Shown here in pieces: positions 21,907 to 31,401 of a DNA stretch of 64,000 bases. The notes below the pieces were generated by a model. It saw only the letters and a list, made by a program, of their open reading frames with translations, had not been told where the DNA came from and did no database searches. A program made the translations under genes and the position numbers. Position 1 is the stretch's first letter. Each line of letters opens with the position of its first letter. This stretch comes from Ruegeria sp. TM1040. Lineage in GTDB: Bacteria > Pseudomonadota > Alphaproteobacteria > Rhodobacterales > Rhodobacteraceae. Location: assembly GCF_000014065.1 (NCBI RefSeq), contig NC_008044.1, positions 1-64,000 on the forward strand, read 5' to 3'.

Positions 21907-23346
21907 ATGTCCGCCGATTTCACATCCTTCGTGGTGCTGGCAGAGATGCGCACCGGCTCAAACTTTCTCGAAGCCAATCTGAATGCTCTTAGAGGCGTGA
22001 GCTGTCTGGGAGAGGCGTTTAATCCTCATTTCATTGGCTATCCAAACCAAGAGTCCATCTTCGAGGTTTCCAGAGAAGCACGCGATGACGATCCGCATGC
22101 GCTCGTGGACGCGATCCACGCGGCGGAGGGGCTGTGCGGCTTTCGCTATTTCCATGACCATGATCCCCGGATCCTTGAAAGGATCCTGAACGACCCGCAG
22201 GTTGCCAAGATCATTCTGACCCGGAACCCGCTCGACAGCTATGTATCGTGGAAGATCGCTCGGACGACCGGGCAGTGGAAGCTGACCAATGTAAAGCGAC
22301 GCAAGGAGGCCAAGGCGGTCTTTGATGCTGAGGAATTTGGCGCCCATGTGGATGGCCTCCAAGAATTCCAGATCGCCGTCTTGAACCAATTGCAACGCAC
22401 GGGGCAGACGGCTTTTTATGTCGCTTATGAGGATCTTCAGAGCCTTGAGGTCATGAATGGTTTGGCGACTTGGCTAGGGGTGGATGCGCGGCTTGATGCG
22501 CTGGACGACAGTCTAAAACGTCAAAACCCCGCGCCCGTCATTGCCAAGGTCGAAAACCCCGAGGAGATGACCGAGGCCCTTGCGGGGATGGACCGGTTCA
22601 ACCTCACACGCACGCCGAATTTTGAGCCACGTCGCGGTCCCGCCGTTCCCGGATACGTTGCGGGAGTGGTGACGCCGATCCTCTATATGCCAGTGCGGAA
22701 TGGGCTTGAGGCTCATGTGAGCGAGTGGATCGGGGGGCTCGACAAAGTCCCGGCCGAAGGGTTGATCACCGGCATGAACCAAAAGCAGCTTCGCCAGTGG
22801 CGTCATGCGAATCCGGGGCACCGCAGTTTCACGGTTGTGCGTCACCCATTGGCGCGTGCGCACCATGTGTTCTGTACCAAGATCCTGCCGAATGGGCCCG
22901 GAAGCATGAAGCATATCCGCAATACGTTGCGGCGCCAATTTCATCTGGATATTCCGCAAGATGGCATTGATGTGGGCTATTCTCGCGAGAGACACCGTCA
23001 GGCGTTTGAGCAGTTTTTGACATTTCTCAAGTCCAACCTTGCGGGTCAGACCGCGATCCGGGTGGATGCACGCTGGGCAAGTCAGGCGCAGAGCATCAGC
23101 GGGTTTGCTGAGTTGGGTGCGCCGGATCTGATCCTGCGTGAAGAGGATCTTGCAACAGATCTACCGTGGCTTGCGCGCAAGCTGGGTCGGATGTCTCCGG
23201 CGGAGGTTCCCCCTGTGCCCGCGGATCAGCCGATCGCACTGGCGGAGATTTACGATGACGCGCTCGAGGTCCTGTGCCGGTCGATTTACACCCGCGACTA
23301 TTTGACGTTCGGTTTTGACAGTTGGTCGCCCAGGATCGAGCGCTAG
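21907..23346 (+). CDS. protein with two sulfotransferase-like modules
   Basis: A 479-residue protein. The first half has a PAPS 5'-phosphosulfate loop, VLAEMRTGSNFLEANLNAL (10-28), and a 3'-phosphate motif, IILTRNPLDSYVSWKIA (102-118), as in Stf0/NodH-type sulfotransferases. The second half (about 255-479) has PVRNGLEAHVSEWI and FTVVRHPLARAHHVF (308-322), which resembles the 3'-phosphate motif of another sulfotransferase branch; its 5' loop is less clear. It ends the galE-glycosyltransferase operon, so the acceptor is probably a surface glycan. Homologues are sometimes named NodH, but there is no nodulation context here. Confidence 0.78.
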   Translation: MSADFTSFVVLAEMRTGSNFLEANLNALRGVSCLGEAFNPHFIGYPNQESIFEVSREARDDDPHALVDAIHAAEGLCGFRYFHDHDPRILERILNDPQVAKIILTRNPLDSYVSWKIARTTGQWKLTNVKRRKEAKAVFDAEEFGAHVDGLQEFQIAVLNQLQRTGQTAFYVAYEDLQSLEVMNGLATWLGVDARLDALDDSLKRQNPAPVIAKVENPEEMTEALAGMDRFNLTRTPNFEPRRGPAVPGYVAGVVTPILYMPVRNGLEAHVSEWIGGLDKVPAEGLITGMNQKQLRQWRHANPGHRSFTVVRHPLARAHHVFCTKILPNGPGSMKHIRNTLRRQFHLDIPQDGIDVGYSRERHRQAFEQFLTFLKSNLAGQTAIRVDARWASQAQSISGFAELGAPDLILREEDLATDLPWLARKLGRMSPAEVPPVPADQPIALAEIYDDALEVLCRSIYTRDYLTFGFDSWSPRIER

Positions 23347-23419
23347 CGCCTGATCCTGCCCGGTCTCGGCGCAGGTCAGTTCGGGTTTTCTAATGCTTGG
23401 ATGCGAGGAAACGCGGGGC

Positions 23420-23884
23420 TCAGGCCGCCTGTACAGACTGGCTTTCGGTCAGGATCGTGTACAGGGTCGCTGTATCCGGGTTTGCGCGCAGCTTGGTGCA
23501 AAAGCTCTGCTCGCGCAGGGTGCGAGAGACCAGCGCCAATGCTTTCAAGTGTTCCACGCCGGCATCAACGGGCGCCAGAAGCGCAAAAACGATGTCGACG
23601 GGTTGGCGATCAACGGCACCGAAATCCAGTGGCTTTTCCAAGGAGACATAGACACCCACCACCCGGTCAATGCCACTCAGCCGAGCGTGCGGCAGGGCTA
23701 CGCCATGGCCAACGCCAGTTGGACCCAGGCTTTCGCGGTCCAGCAATGCCTCAACGGTGAGCGATGCCTTCAGGCCATAGGCGGTTTGTGCGACCTCGGC
23801 GACTTCCTGAAACAGGCGCTTTTTGCTCGACGCCGCACCGATAACACGGACGGCCTCCTGCGTGAGGATGTTCGAAATCTGCAT
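23420..23884 (-). CDS. ptsN: PTS IIA-like nitrogen regulatory protein
   Basis: PtsN (EIIA-Ntr) is the phosphoryl acceptor at the end of the PTS-Ntr regulatory chain, which ties phosphoenolpyruvate and nitrogen status to potassium and other functions. The 154-residue IIA domain has the phosphorylated histidine in GVGHGVALPHARL near residues 58-70. A GTG at 23890 would add two residues, but GGAG lies eight bases before the ATG at 23884. It follows hpf by 55 bases, the usual alphaproteobacterial order. Confidence 0.93.
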   Translation of the reverse strand: MQISNILTQEAVRVIGAASSKKRLFQEVAEVAQTAYGLKASLTVEALLDRESLGPTGVGHGVALPHARLSGIDRVVGVYVSLEKPLDFGAVDRQPVDIVFALLAPVDAGVEHLKALALVSRTLREQSFCTKLRANPDTATLYTILTESQSVQAA

Positions 23885-23939
23885 TGCCACTGCTCCATTC
23901 GGGGTGAAGGGGCCTTATCTCGGCCCCTTCGGAATTCAA

Positions 23940-24503
23940 TCAGGGATCGATCCAGCCGATGTTGCCATCTTCACGCCGATACACCACGTTCAGTCCGTCT
24001 TTACCTTCGTTGCGGAACACGAGAACCGGGGAGCCCGCAAGCTCCATCTGCATCACGGCCTCACCGACCGACAGAGACGGGATCTTGGTTTCCATCTCCG
24101 CCACGATAATGGGCTGCAGCGAGTCCGGTTCCTGGTCGGATTCCGCTTCTTCAGACGCGAGGATATACGAGCTCGCCCCCATAAGTTCAACCGGCTCGGC
24201 GCGATCACGGTGGTGGTCCTTAAGACGCCGCTTGTAACGGCGCAGCTGCTTGTCCATTTTTTCAAGGCAGCTTTCAAAAGACGCATAGATCTCAGTGGCA
24301 TGGGCTTTGGCCTGACATGTCAGGCCGGTAGACAGGTGCACGATTGCTTCGCAGACAAATTCATGCGCGTTGCGGGAGAAAACGACCTGAGCATCGGTCG
24401 GTCGGCCTGCGTATTTCTCCAGAACCGCACTCAACTCAGTCTCTACGTGGGTTTGCAGAGATTCGCCGATGTCGATCTGTTTTCCGCTGACTTTGTAACG
24501 CAT
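23940..24503 (-). CDS. hpf: ribosome hibernation promoting factor, long form
   Basis: HPF binds the 30S subunit and pairs ribosomes into inactive 100S dimers in slow growth. The 187-residue protein has the N-terminal S30AE domain (1-100, MRYKVSGKQIDIGESLQTHV) and the C-terminal dimerisation domain (about 130-187, VGEAVMQMELAGSPVLVFRNE), so it is the long form. The frame extends to 24536, but AAGGAG stands seven bases before the ATG at 24503, which I take as the start. Its upstream neighbour is lptB, not rpoN as in many alphaproteobacteria. Confidence 0.94.
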   Translation of the reverse strand: MRYKVSGKQIDIGESLQTHVETELSAVLEKYAGRPTDAQVVFSRNAHEFVCEAIVHLSTGLTCQAKAHATEIYASFESCLEKMDKQLRRYKRRLKDHHRDRAEPVELMGASSYILASEEAESDQEPDSLQPIIVAEMETKIPSLSVGEAVMQMELAGSPVLVFRNEGKDGLNVVYRREDGNIGWIDP

Positions 24504-24822
24504 GTGATCTCCTTTTTGTTTTGCCCGGGTCCGCACAGCACAGTGCGCATGTTCGCACGGTCTATGTCAGGATCGCCAGGAAGGATGGGCACGAAATGCA
24601 ATGTGCAGAAACCGGGATCCCGAAAGCGGGATCAAAGCGGAGACTGCTGCGGTTTGCACATGTGCCATACTTCAATTCGATGCCAAACCCCGGACGGAGT
24701 CAATGGAATTCAGACTGCATTTTTAAGTGTGGGACAACTTATCGGCGAGCCCCTGCCAATCATTCCGCGCGCAAGGGTTATGCCCACGCCTATGCGCCTG
24801 CACTGCAGGACTGGCTCTGAGA
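24504..24822. other. gene-free spacer between hpf and lptB
   Basis: These 319 bases hold no convincing gene on either strand. Visible is a hairpin GATCCCG-AAAG-CGGGATC at 24616-24633, which could end the lpt transcript, and room for an hpf promoter. In many alphaproteobacteria rpoN occupies this position; I see no rpoN-like reading frame or remnant. Confidence 0.6.
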
Positions 24823-25581
24823 TCAGGAAATCCGGAAGTTGTCACCGAGGTAGACCCGCCGGACGTTTTCGTTCTCGACCACTTCCGAGGGGCTGCCGGA
24901 CATCAGGACCTGCCCATCATGCAGGATATAGGCCCGGTCCACGATTTCGAGCGTTTCGCGCACATTGTGGTCCGTAATGAGGACGCCAATGCCGCGGTTC
25001 TTCAAGTCTGCAACGAGGTTGCGGATGTCGCCAACAGAGATTGGATCAACACCTGCAAAGGGTTCATCCAGCAGAAGATATTTGGGATCGGCCGCGAGAC
25101 AACGCGCGATCTCGACCCGGCGCCGTTCGCCACCGGACAGCGCCAGCGCGGGTGCGCGGCGCAGATGCTCGATCGAAAAATCCGACAGCAGCTCTTCTAG
25201 GCGCTCGCGACGTTTGTGATCGTCAGAAACGGCAATATCCAGAACGGCCGAGATGTTGTCCTCGACGGAAAGGCCGCGAAAAATCGACATTTCCTGGGGC
25301 AGATAGCCGATACCCAGTCGGGCGCGGCGATACATCGGCAGCGAGGTGACATTCTGCCCGTCCAGTGTGACGCGCCCAGCTTCGGGGAAAACCAGCCCGG
25401 CAATGGTATAAAAACTCGTGGTCTTGCCCGAGCCGTTTGGCCCCAGCAAGGCCACGACCTCACCGCGGTTCAGTTCCATCGAGACGTCACGGATCACCAC
25501 ACGTTTGCGATAGCTTTTGCGCATCTTCTCAATGCGCAGACCCGACGAGCCGGAGGTGACTTCTAGTTTTGGTTTTGCCAT
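24823..25581 (-). CDS. lptB: LPS export ABC transporter ATP-binding protein LptB
   Basis: LptB powers the LptB2FGC complex that extracts lipopolysaccharide from the inner membrane. The 252-residue ATPase has Walker [13 protein letters not shown] near 48-59, the Q-loop in [13 protein letters not shown], the signature [13 protein letters not shown] near 148-160, and Walker [14 protein letters not shown] near 168-180. Its ATG shares one base with the lptA stop codon, so translation is coupled. lptC and lptA lie directly upstream; lptF and lptG are not in the window. Confidence 0.95.
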   Translation of the reverse strand: MAKPKLEVTSGSSGLRIEKMRKSYRKRVVIRDVSMELNRGEVVALLGPNGSGKTTSFYTIAGLVFPEAGRVTLDGQNVTSLPMYRRARLGIGYLPQEMSIFRGLSVEDNISAVLDIAVSDDHKRRERLEELLSDFSIEHLRRAPALALSGGERRRVEIARCLAADPKYLLLDEPFAGVDPISVGDIRNLVADLKNRGIGVLITDHNVRETLEIVDRAYILHDGQVLMSGSPSEVVENENVRRVYLGDNFRIS

Positions 25582-26081
25582 CAGTTGCCGCCACTGCCCG
25601 GCAGGGTGGTGCGCACGCGGCCGCTCAGCGTGGCATTCCCGGTGGTCATATTGACCGTCATCTGCTCTGCGCCAAGGGTACTGCCCTGCTGCGTCAAAAG
25701 CACATTGCCACGCATCACCACGGTACCACTCTGAATGGTGTAATCCGCCTCGCGCGCCTCGGCAGCATCCTCGCCACTTACGAGCAGAACGTTGCCGCGC
25801 GCCTCTAGGCGTTCGATCCCGTTGCCTTCAGTGCGCCGGACCACAAGCACGTTGTCCGCACTCAGGCGCATTTCGCCCTGGATAATCAGCACATTGCCTG
25901 TCAGCAACGCAGAGCCATCTTCTTGATTGACGCTCATATTGTCAGAGGCAATATCAACGGGCTGCGAAGTGTCCGTTTGCAGCACCCCAAAGGACACGCC
26001 TGTCCCCTGCGCCATTGCGGCGGATGGGGCATGCAAGATGCAAATCAAACCAAGAAGAATAACAAATGTCAGTCGTCGCAC
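25581..26081 (-). CDS. lptA: LPS periplasmic bridge protein LptA
   Basis: LptA carries lipopolysaccharide across the periplasm as part of the Lpt bridge. The 166-residue product has a signal peptide ([24 protein letters not shown], cleaved near residue 24) and an OstA-type beta-jellyroll with repeating strands such as [20 protein letters not shown] and ADNVLVVRR. The start is GTG at 26081, three bases after the lptC stop, with AGAAAG just before. lptB overlaps its stop by one base, forming a compact lptCAB unit. Confidence 0.92.
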   Translation of the reverse strand: MRRLTFVILLGLICILHAPSAAMAQGTGVSFGVLQTDTSQPVDIASDNMSVNQEDGSALLTGNVLIIQGEMRLSADNVLVVRRTEGNGIERLEARGNVLLVSGEDAAEAREADYTIQSGTVVMRGNVLLTQQGSTLGAEQMTVNMTTGNATLSGRVRTTLPGSGGN

Positions 26082-26084
26082 GGG

Positions 26085-26684
26085 TTATCTTTCTATTTTT
26101 GCAGGATCGTACACCAGCTTTACGCCTTCCGTGAACTCTATATGTACCGGGGCGTTCTTCGAATCCGTGAAGATCCGCATTGTCCCGGCGCTAAAATCGC
26201 CCATTGGCCCTTGTGCGGTGACCGGGCCGGGGCTGACCACCTGAAGTCCACTGAGCTCTGCGTTGAGGCGCTCGGACTCCACGCGGGTGCCATCTGCCGT
26301 GATAATACGGACATTGCCCACCAGGACGGCAAGGTCTTGGTCCGGTCGAATAGAGCCCCGATCCGAGAGCAATAAGATGCGGCGTCCCTCGGTGGTGAGG
26401 ATTTCTGCCTCGAGATCACTTGCCGAAGCCCCTTCGCCATCACCGCCCGGAAGCGCTTTCGTTGCAGCAATCGTGATCTCCTGTCCGGTGGCCGTGGTGC
26501 CGGTGAAAAACGGTGCAGTAACCTGTTGGCCGCGCAGCCTGTTTTCCAGTTCGATCTCGGCAAACGGGATCGAGGGGTCCGTATTGATGTTGTGTGAGAT
26601 CAGGAACAATGTCGACAAGAGCGCCAAGGCCGTGAGTGGCAGCGCCACTTTGAGATAAGAGACGACGCGGGAATAGCGATCCAT
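26085..26684 (-). CDS. lptC: LPS export protein LptC
   Basis: LptC is the single-pass inner-membrane protein that hands lipopolysaccharide from LptBFG to LptA. The 199-residue protein has one N-terminal membrane helix (VALPLTALALLSTLFLISHNI, about 13-33) and then a periplasmic LptC-like beta-jellyroll with short strand repeats such as VGNVRIITADGTRVESERLNAELS. AAAGGAGA lies upstream of the ATG at 26684, so this gene probably opens the lptCAB operon. Sequence identity within this family is low; context with lptA and lptB decides the name. Confidence 0.9.
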   Translation of the reverse strand: MDRYSRVVSYLKVALPLTALALLSTLFLISHNINTDPSIPFAEIELENRLRGQQVTAPFFTGTTATGQEITIAATKALPGGDGEGASASDLEAEILTTEGRRILLLSDRGSIRPDQDLAVLVGNVRIITADGTRVESERLNAELSGLQVVSPGPVTAQGPMGDFSAGTMRIFTDSKNAPVHIEFTEGVKLVYDPAKIER

Positions 26685-26756
26685 TGCGGTGTCTCCTTTC
26701 TCTTGTATCTTCTATGTCATTGCGTGTCTTCAGGGCAAAGTCACGGCTGGGTGATG

Positions 26757-27416
26757 TCAGGAATGGGCGAAAATATCGGTGTCTGGCCAGCCGGCCAAAT
26801 CCAGTCGCGCCCGTGTCGGTAGAAAGTCAAAACAGGCCTGGGCAAGGTCGCTACGCCCCTCGCGCACAAGGCGTTGATCAAGGGCGTCGCGCAATCGGTG
26901 CAGATGTAGAACGTCCGAGGCGGCATAATCCATTTGCGCCCGCGTGAGTGTTTCCGCGCCCCAGTCGCTCATTTGCTGCTGTTTGGAGATGTCTTGGCCG
27001 AGCAGGTCTTGGGTCAGGTTTTTCAACCCGTGACGATCCGTATAGGTGCGCACCAGACGGCTGGCGATCTTGGTGCAATAGACCGGCGCCGCCAGCGCTC
27101 CAAAGCGATGGTATAGTGCCGCGATGTCAAAGCGCCCGTAGTGAAACAGCTTGAGCACATCCGGGTTGGTAAGCATCGCGGTCAGGTTCGGAGCGTCGGT
27201 TTGCCCCTTTGCGATCTGCACAAGATGCGCGTCGCCGTCACCGCTCGACATCTGCACAACGCAGAGACGATCGCGATGAGGGTTGAGCCCCATGGTTTCG
27301 CAGTCAATTGCCACCACAGGTCCGAGATCGAGGGAATTTGGCAAATCGTGTTGGTAAAGATGCGTGGCCACAGCGCGGTCCCTGATCGTGCGATGAAAAT
27401 GGGTTGATGCCGACAT
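26757..27416 (-). CDS. rnd: ribonuclease D, short form
   Basis: A 3'-5' exoribonuclease of the DnaQ/DEDDy fold. The protein (219 residues from the ATG at 27416) shows ExoI VVAIDCETMGLNP near 34-46, ExoII in LKLFHYGRFDIAALYH near 87-102, and ExoIII YAASDVLHLHRLRDAL near 163-178 with the catalytic tyrosine. It lacks the HRDC domains that follow the exonuclease in E. coli RNase D, as do the short homologues of alphaproteobacteria. A TTG at 27440 would add eight residues. It is divergent from xylB. Confidence 0.9.
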   Translation of the reverse strand: MSASTHFHRTIRDRAVATHLYQHDLPNSLDLGPVVAIDCETMGLNPHRDRLCVVQMSSGDGDAHLVQIAKGQTDAPNLTAMLTNPDVLKLFHYGRFDIAALYHRFGALAAPVYCTKIASRLVRTYTDRHGLKNLTQDLLGQDISKQQQMSDWGAETLTRAQMDYAASDVLHLHRLRDALDQRLVREGRSDLAQACFDFLPTRARLDLAGWPDTDIFAHS

Positions 27417-27535
27417 AGGCTCTTTGAGGGGCGAACTCAACAGGCAGAGGGCGGCGGATCAAGCTGGACCAGAGCCACTGATGGTTGCCATCGGCGCTGT
27501 GTTCGAAGGGTGCGAGAGTTTTATTGTTGCAAAGA

Positions 27536-27564
27536 TTGACAGCGAATGACGTATCTGTTTTTAT
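27536..27564 (+). promoter_or_regulatory. possible promoter of the xyl operon
   Basis: TTGACA (27536-27541) matches the housekeeping -35 exactly and TTTTAT (27559-27564) lies 17 bases downstream as a 4/6 match to the -10. It is about 70 bases before the xylB ATG, in an AT-richer stretch. No adjacent regulator gene or clear operator was found. Confidence 0.35.
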
Positions 27565-27634
27565 TTTACTAGCCGAATTAAATATGTGCATGACCCTCGT
27601 TGGCTGTGCGCGCGTGGCGATTGGGAGGACATCT

Positions 27635-29086
27635 ATGTTTTTGGGTCTTGACGTGGGGACGTCGGGGCTGCGCGCATTGCTGGCCGATGAGGGCGGCAAT
27701 GTCATTGGCGTGGCAGATGCGGCGTACGGAGTCTCTCATCCGAAAACCGGGTGGAGCGAACAGGACCCGCAGGACTGGATAACTGCGTGCCAGAGCGCGG
27801 TTGCAGAGCTGAGAGGCGAGCATCCAGAAGCCATATCCGCCTTGCGTGGCATCGGCCTCAGCGGCCATATGCATGGCGCGACTCTTCTGGACGTGGATGG
27901 CAAGGTTCTGCGCCCCTGTATCTTGTGGAACGATACGCGCTCTGCAACAGAGGCTGCTGAACTCGATGGCACTGAGGGCGTGCGGGATCTGTCAGGCAAC
28001 ATCGTCTTTCCGGGTTTTACCGCGCCAAAGCTGGCTTGGGTCAAAACTCACGAGCCAGACATCTACGCGCAAATCGCCAAGGTTCTCTTGCCAAAGGATT
28101 ATCTGCGCTTCTGGCTTACTGGTTCCTATATTTCGGACATGTCCGATAGTGCGGGGACATCCTGGCTCGATGTGGGGGCGCGCGACTGGTCGCCGACACT
28201 GCTTGAGGCTTCAGGCATGCGCCGCGATCAGATGCCTGATCTGGTCGAAGGCTCGGCAGCCGGCGGGGAGCTGCGCGCGGATCTTCGGGCCGATTGGGGC
28301 ATCAAGGGCTCTGTGGTCGTGGCAGGTGGCGGTGGAGATAACGCCGTTGCGGCCTGTGGCGCGGGCTGTTTTCGCGAGGGGGAGGGGTTTGTGAGCCTTG
28401 GCACTTCCGGCGTGCTCTTGGCAGCCAAGTCGGCCTATAAACCCGACCCAGCATCTGCTGTTCATACCTTCTGTCATGCGGTGCCTCAGACCTGGTATCA
28501 GATGGGGGTGATCCTCGCGGCGACCGATTGTCTAAACTGGCTGTCACGCACTTTGGGTCAGACCCCCGCGACCCTCGCGGGGCGCTTGCCAAATGAGGTC
28601 AAAGGACCGTCCAGCATTACTTTTTTGCCGTATCTGTCCGGCGAACGCACGCCGCATAATGATGCGCAGATCCGCGCCACACTGGCGGGGCTGGATATAG
28701 GCGACGGCCCGGCAGAGCTTACACAGGCAGTGATGGAGGGCGTGGCATTTGCCCTACGCGATTGCCTAGAGGCGCTCAAGGGCACCGACACGTCGTTCAC
28801 CCGACTGCTGGCAGTCGGTGGCGGCACCCGTTCACCCTACTGGGTCGAGACCCTTGCAACCGTGCTTGGGGTATCGCTCGACATCCCCGACAAAGGCGAA
28901 TTTGGTGCCGCATTGGGCGCGGCACGTCTGGCTATGACAGCGACCGGCGCCGATCTGGCGACCGTTATGCGCGCGCCGCCCATCTCTCACACTATTGATC
29001 CGCGCAGTGATCTCATCGAGGCCTATGATACGTCATATGCCCGGTATCGCGCGCTTTATCCTAACATGAAGGCACTCATGACATGA
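27635..29086 (+). CDS. xylB: xylulokinase
   Basis: XylB phosphorylates D-xylulose to xylulose-5-phosphate, which enters the pentose phosphate pathway. The 483-residue FGGY-family kinase starts [21 protein letters not shown], has [13 protein letters not shown] near 75-88 and the C-terminal nucleotide site [19 protein letters not shown] near 390-408. The frame is open to 27485, but GGGAGGA about seven bases before the ATG at 27635 and the family N-terminus fix the start there. It overlaps xylA by four bases (ATGA). Confidence 0.95.
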   Translation: MFLGLDVGTSGLRALLADEGGNVIGVADAAYGVSHPKTGWSEQDPQDWITACQSAVAELRGEHPEAISALRGIGLSGHMHGATLLDVDGKVLRPCILWNDTRSATEAAELDGTEGVRDLSGNIVFPGFTAPKLAWVKTHEPDIYAQIAKVLLPKDYLRFWLTGSYISDMSDSAGTSWLDVGARDWSPTLLEASGMRRDQMPDLVEGSAAGGELRADLRADWGIKGSVVVAGGGGDNAVAACGAGCFREGEGFVSLGTSGVLLAAKSAYKPDPASAVHTFCHAVPQTWYQMGVILAATDCLNWLSRTLGQTPATLAGRLPNEVKGPSSITFLPYLSGERTPHNDAQIRATLAGLDIGDGPAELTQAVMEGVAFALRDCLEALKGTDTSFTRLLAVGGGTRSPYWVETLATVLGVSLDIPDKGEFGAALGAARLAMTATGADLATVMRAPPISHTIDPRSDLIEAYDTSYARYRALYPNMKALMT

Positions 29087-30393
29087 CCACTGGTTTTTTT
29101 GGCGATGTTTCCAAGATCACGTTCGAAGGGGCAGACAGCACCAACCCGCTGGCGTTTCGACATTACAATCCCGACGAGGTGATCCTCGGTAAGCGGATGG
29201 AAGAGCATCTGCGGTTTGCAACCTGCTACTGGCACAACTTTGTGTGGCCGGGCGGTGATCCGTTTGGTGGTCAGACCTTTGATCGCCCTTGGTTCAAGGA
29301 CACGATGCACGCCGCCAAGCTCAAGGCCGATGTGGCCTTTGAGATGTTCACGCTGCTGCAGTCGCCCTACTACTGCTTCCACGATGCGGACGTGCGGCCT
29401 GAAGGGGCGAACTTTGCGGAAAACACACGCAATCTCAACGAGATCGTCGACTACTTCGCGCAGAAGCAGGAAGAGACCGGCGTGAAGCTCCTCTGGGGCA
29501 CCGCGAACCTCTTTTCAAACGCCCGCTACATGTCTGGGGCGTCGACCAACCCGGATCCGGACGTCTTTGCGTTTTCGGCGGCGACGATCAAAACCTGCAT
29601 GGATGCCACCCACCGTTTGGGCGGCGAGAACTATGTGCTCTGGGGCGGTCGCGAAGGCTATGAGACGTTGCTGAACACCGACCTCGCACAGGAAGATCAG
29701 CAAATGGGCCGGATGCTCAACATGGTGGTCGAGTATAAGCATAAGATTGGCTTCAAAGGCGCGATCCTTGTGGAACCCAAGCCGCAGGAGCCCTCCAAAC
29801 ATCAGTACGATTACGACGCGGCCACCGTTTACGGTTTCCTCAAGCGTCACGGGCTTGAAAACGAGGTGAAGCTCAATCTCGAACAGGGGCATGCGATTCT
29901 TGCGGGCCATTCGTTTGAACACGAAATCGCAACGGCGCAAGCGCTGGGCATTTTTGGCTCGATCGATATGAACCGCAATGATTACCAGTCGGGCTGGGAT
30001 ACAGATCAGTTCCCCAACAATACGCCCGAGGTGGCGCTGGCCTATTACCACATCCTGAAGCATGGCGGGTTCACGACAGGGGGCACCAACTTTGATGCCA
30101 AGCTGCGCCGTCAGTCCATCGATGCCGAGGATCTCTTGATGGCGCATATCGGCGGCATGGACATCTGTGCGCGTGGCTTCAAGGCGGCTGCGGCTATGAT
30201 CGAGGACGGTACCTTGGATCAATTTGTTACCGACCGCTATGCAGGCTGGCAGACCGATCCGGCGCAGGACATGCTGGCGGGCAAACTCTCGCTTGATGAG
30301 ATTGCAAAGCGTGTCGAGGCCGAAGATATCAATCCCAAGCCGCGCTCCGGGCGGCAGGAATATCTTGAGAACCTCATCAACCGGTTTGTCTGA
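29083..30393 (+). CDS. xylA: xylose isomerase
   Basis: XylA isomerises D-xylose to D-xylulose with two divalent metals. The 436-residue protein is of the longer (class II) type. The active-site histidine and aspartate lie in [12 protein letters not shown] near 98-109, followed by [18 protein letters not shown] near 143-160. The metal ligands lie in [18 protein letters not shown] near 228-245 and in [16 protein letters not shown] near 267-282. It is translationally coupled to xylB, and galM starts at the base after its stop. Confidence 0.97.
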   Translation: MTTGFFGDVSKITFEGADSTNPLAFRHYNPDEVILGKRMEEHLRFATCYWHNFVWPGGDPFGGQTFDRPWFKDTMHAAKLKADVAFEMFTLLQSPYYCFHDADVRPEGANFAENTRNLNEIVDYFAQKQEETGVKLLWGTANLFSNARYMSGASTNPDPDVFAFSAATIKTCMDATHRLGGENYVLWGGREGYETLLNTDLAQEDQQMGRMLNMVVEYKHKIGFKGAILVEPKPQEPSKHQYDYDAATVYGFLKRHGLENEVKLNLEQGHAILAGHSFEHEIATAQALGIFGSIDMNRNDYQSGWDTDQFPNNTPEVALAYYHILKHGGFTTGGTNFDAKLRRQSIDAEDLLMAHIGGMDICARGFKAAAAMIEDGTLDQFVTDRYAGWQTDPAQDMLAGKLSLDEIAKRVEAEDINPKPRSGRQEYLENLINRFV

Positions 30394-31401
30394 ATGAAAG
30401 ATGCGCAGATCGTGGAGCATGGTCTCCATCGCGGACATACGCTGAAGGAAGCTCGACTGCAAAGCGCCGGGCTTTCCATCAGTCTGTTGAACTTTGGGGC
30501 CGTGACCCGCGATCTACGCCTTCTGGAGGAGAACCGTCCGCTCATTCTCGGCTTTCAGGACCCAGCAGACTATCTGCTCAACCCCGGCTACCTCGGTGTA
30601 ATCGCAGGCCGCGTCGCCGGACGGATCAAGAACGCCCGTTTCACACTCGGCAGGCAGAGGTTTCAGCTCAATCCCAACGAAGGCGATACCCTCCTGCACG
30701 GTGGTGCCAACGGGCTGTGTCATGTGTTCTGGAACCTTGAGGTCCTGTCAGAAAACACGGCTCGACTGCGCTATCACTCGCCCGAAGGCGAGGGTGGTTT
30801 TCCCGGTGCAGCCGAGATAACCCTCACGGTAATGCTTGAGGCACAGGCGGTTGTCTATGACCTCACGGCCGAAGTAACGGCGCCAACGCCATTCAGCCTT
30901 GCTCAGCACAATTATTACAACCTCATGGGGGGCGCTCAGTCGATCCGGGAGCATCGATTGCAGGTTGATGCCACAAGCTATCTCGGACTGGACGATGCAA
31001 ATGTTCCAGATGGCAGGCTTTTGGCGCTTGACGGGTGTCACCATGATTTCCGTTTGGGGCGCAGCTTTGCGGAACTTGATCCGCAGACCAAAGGCAGTGA
31101 CGTGGCCGTGGTGTTTGATGAGTGTCGCGACCCGGAGCAGCCAGTAGCCTCTCTCATTGCGCCGGACGGTCTGCAGATGCGGGTGATCAGCGATCAGCCC
31201 TGCGCGCAGATCTACACGGCCAGCGCTCTGCCAGAACAGCCCGGCGCTTTGCCGGGACAGCGGATCGGGTCCGACATGGGCGTCTGTATTGAGCCACAGG
31301 GCTATGCCAACGCGGTAAACCTGCCGCAGTTTCCAAGCATGATCGCAACGCCGGAACGGCCCTACCGGCAACGTCTGCGCCTTGAGTTTGGGAGGATCTG
31401 A
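30394..31401 (+). CDS. galM: aldose 1-epimerase (mutarotase)
   Basis: Mutarotases interconvert alpha and beta anomers of aldoses; next to xylA the substrate is probably xylose. The 335-residue galactose-mutarotase-fold protein has GRVAGRIKNARFTL near 70-83, LLHGGANGLCHVFWNLE near 100-115, the catalytic-histidine stretch SLAQHNYYNLMGG near 168-180 and the general-base region CIEPQGYANAVNLPQFPS near 300-317. No base separates it from xylA, and its stop shares one base with the start of the di-haem peroxidase gene. Confidence 0.93.
   Translation: MKDAQIVEHGLHRGHTLKEARLQSAGLSISLLNFGAVTRDLRLLEENRPLILGFQDPADYLLNPGYLGVIAGRVAGRIKNARFTLGRQRFQLNPNEGDTLLHGGANGLCHVFWNLEVLSENTARLRYHSPEGEGGFPGAAEITLTVMLEAQAVVYDLTAEVTAPTPFSLAQHNYYNLMGGAQSIREHRLQVDATSYLGLDDANVPDGRLLALDGCHHDFRLGRSFAELDPQTKGSDVAVVFDECRDPEQPVASLIAPDGLQMRVISDQPCAQIYTASALPEQPGALPGQRIGSDMGVCIEPQGYANAVNLPQFPSMIATPERPYRQRLRLEFGRI

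Noticed and set aside
24664-24690. Sigma-54-like TTGGCA...TTGA spacing upstream of hpf on the minus strand
   Set aside because: The -24 part looks plausible, but the -12 element lacks the essential GC, and no enhancer-type regulator or rpoN is nearby.
27485-27634. 50-residue N-terminal extension of XylB
   Set aside because: The extension has no resemblance to the kinase family, and a strong ribosome site lies before the ATG at 27635.
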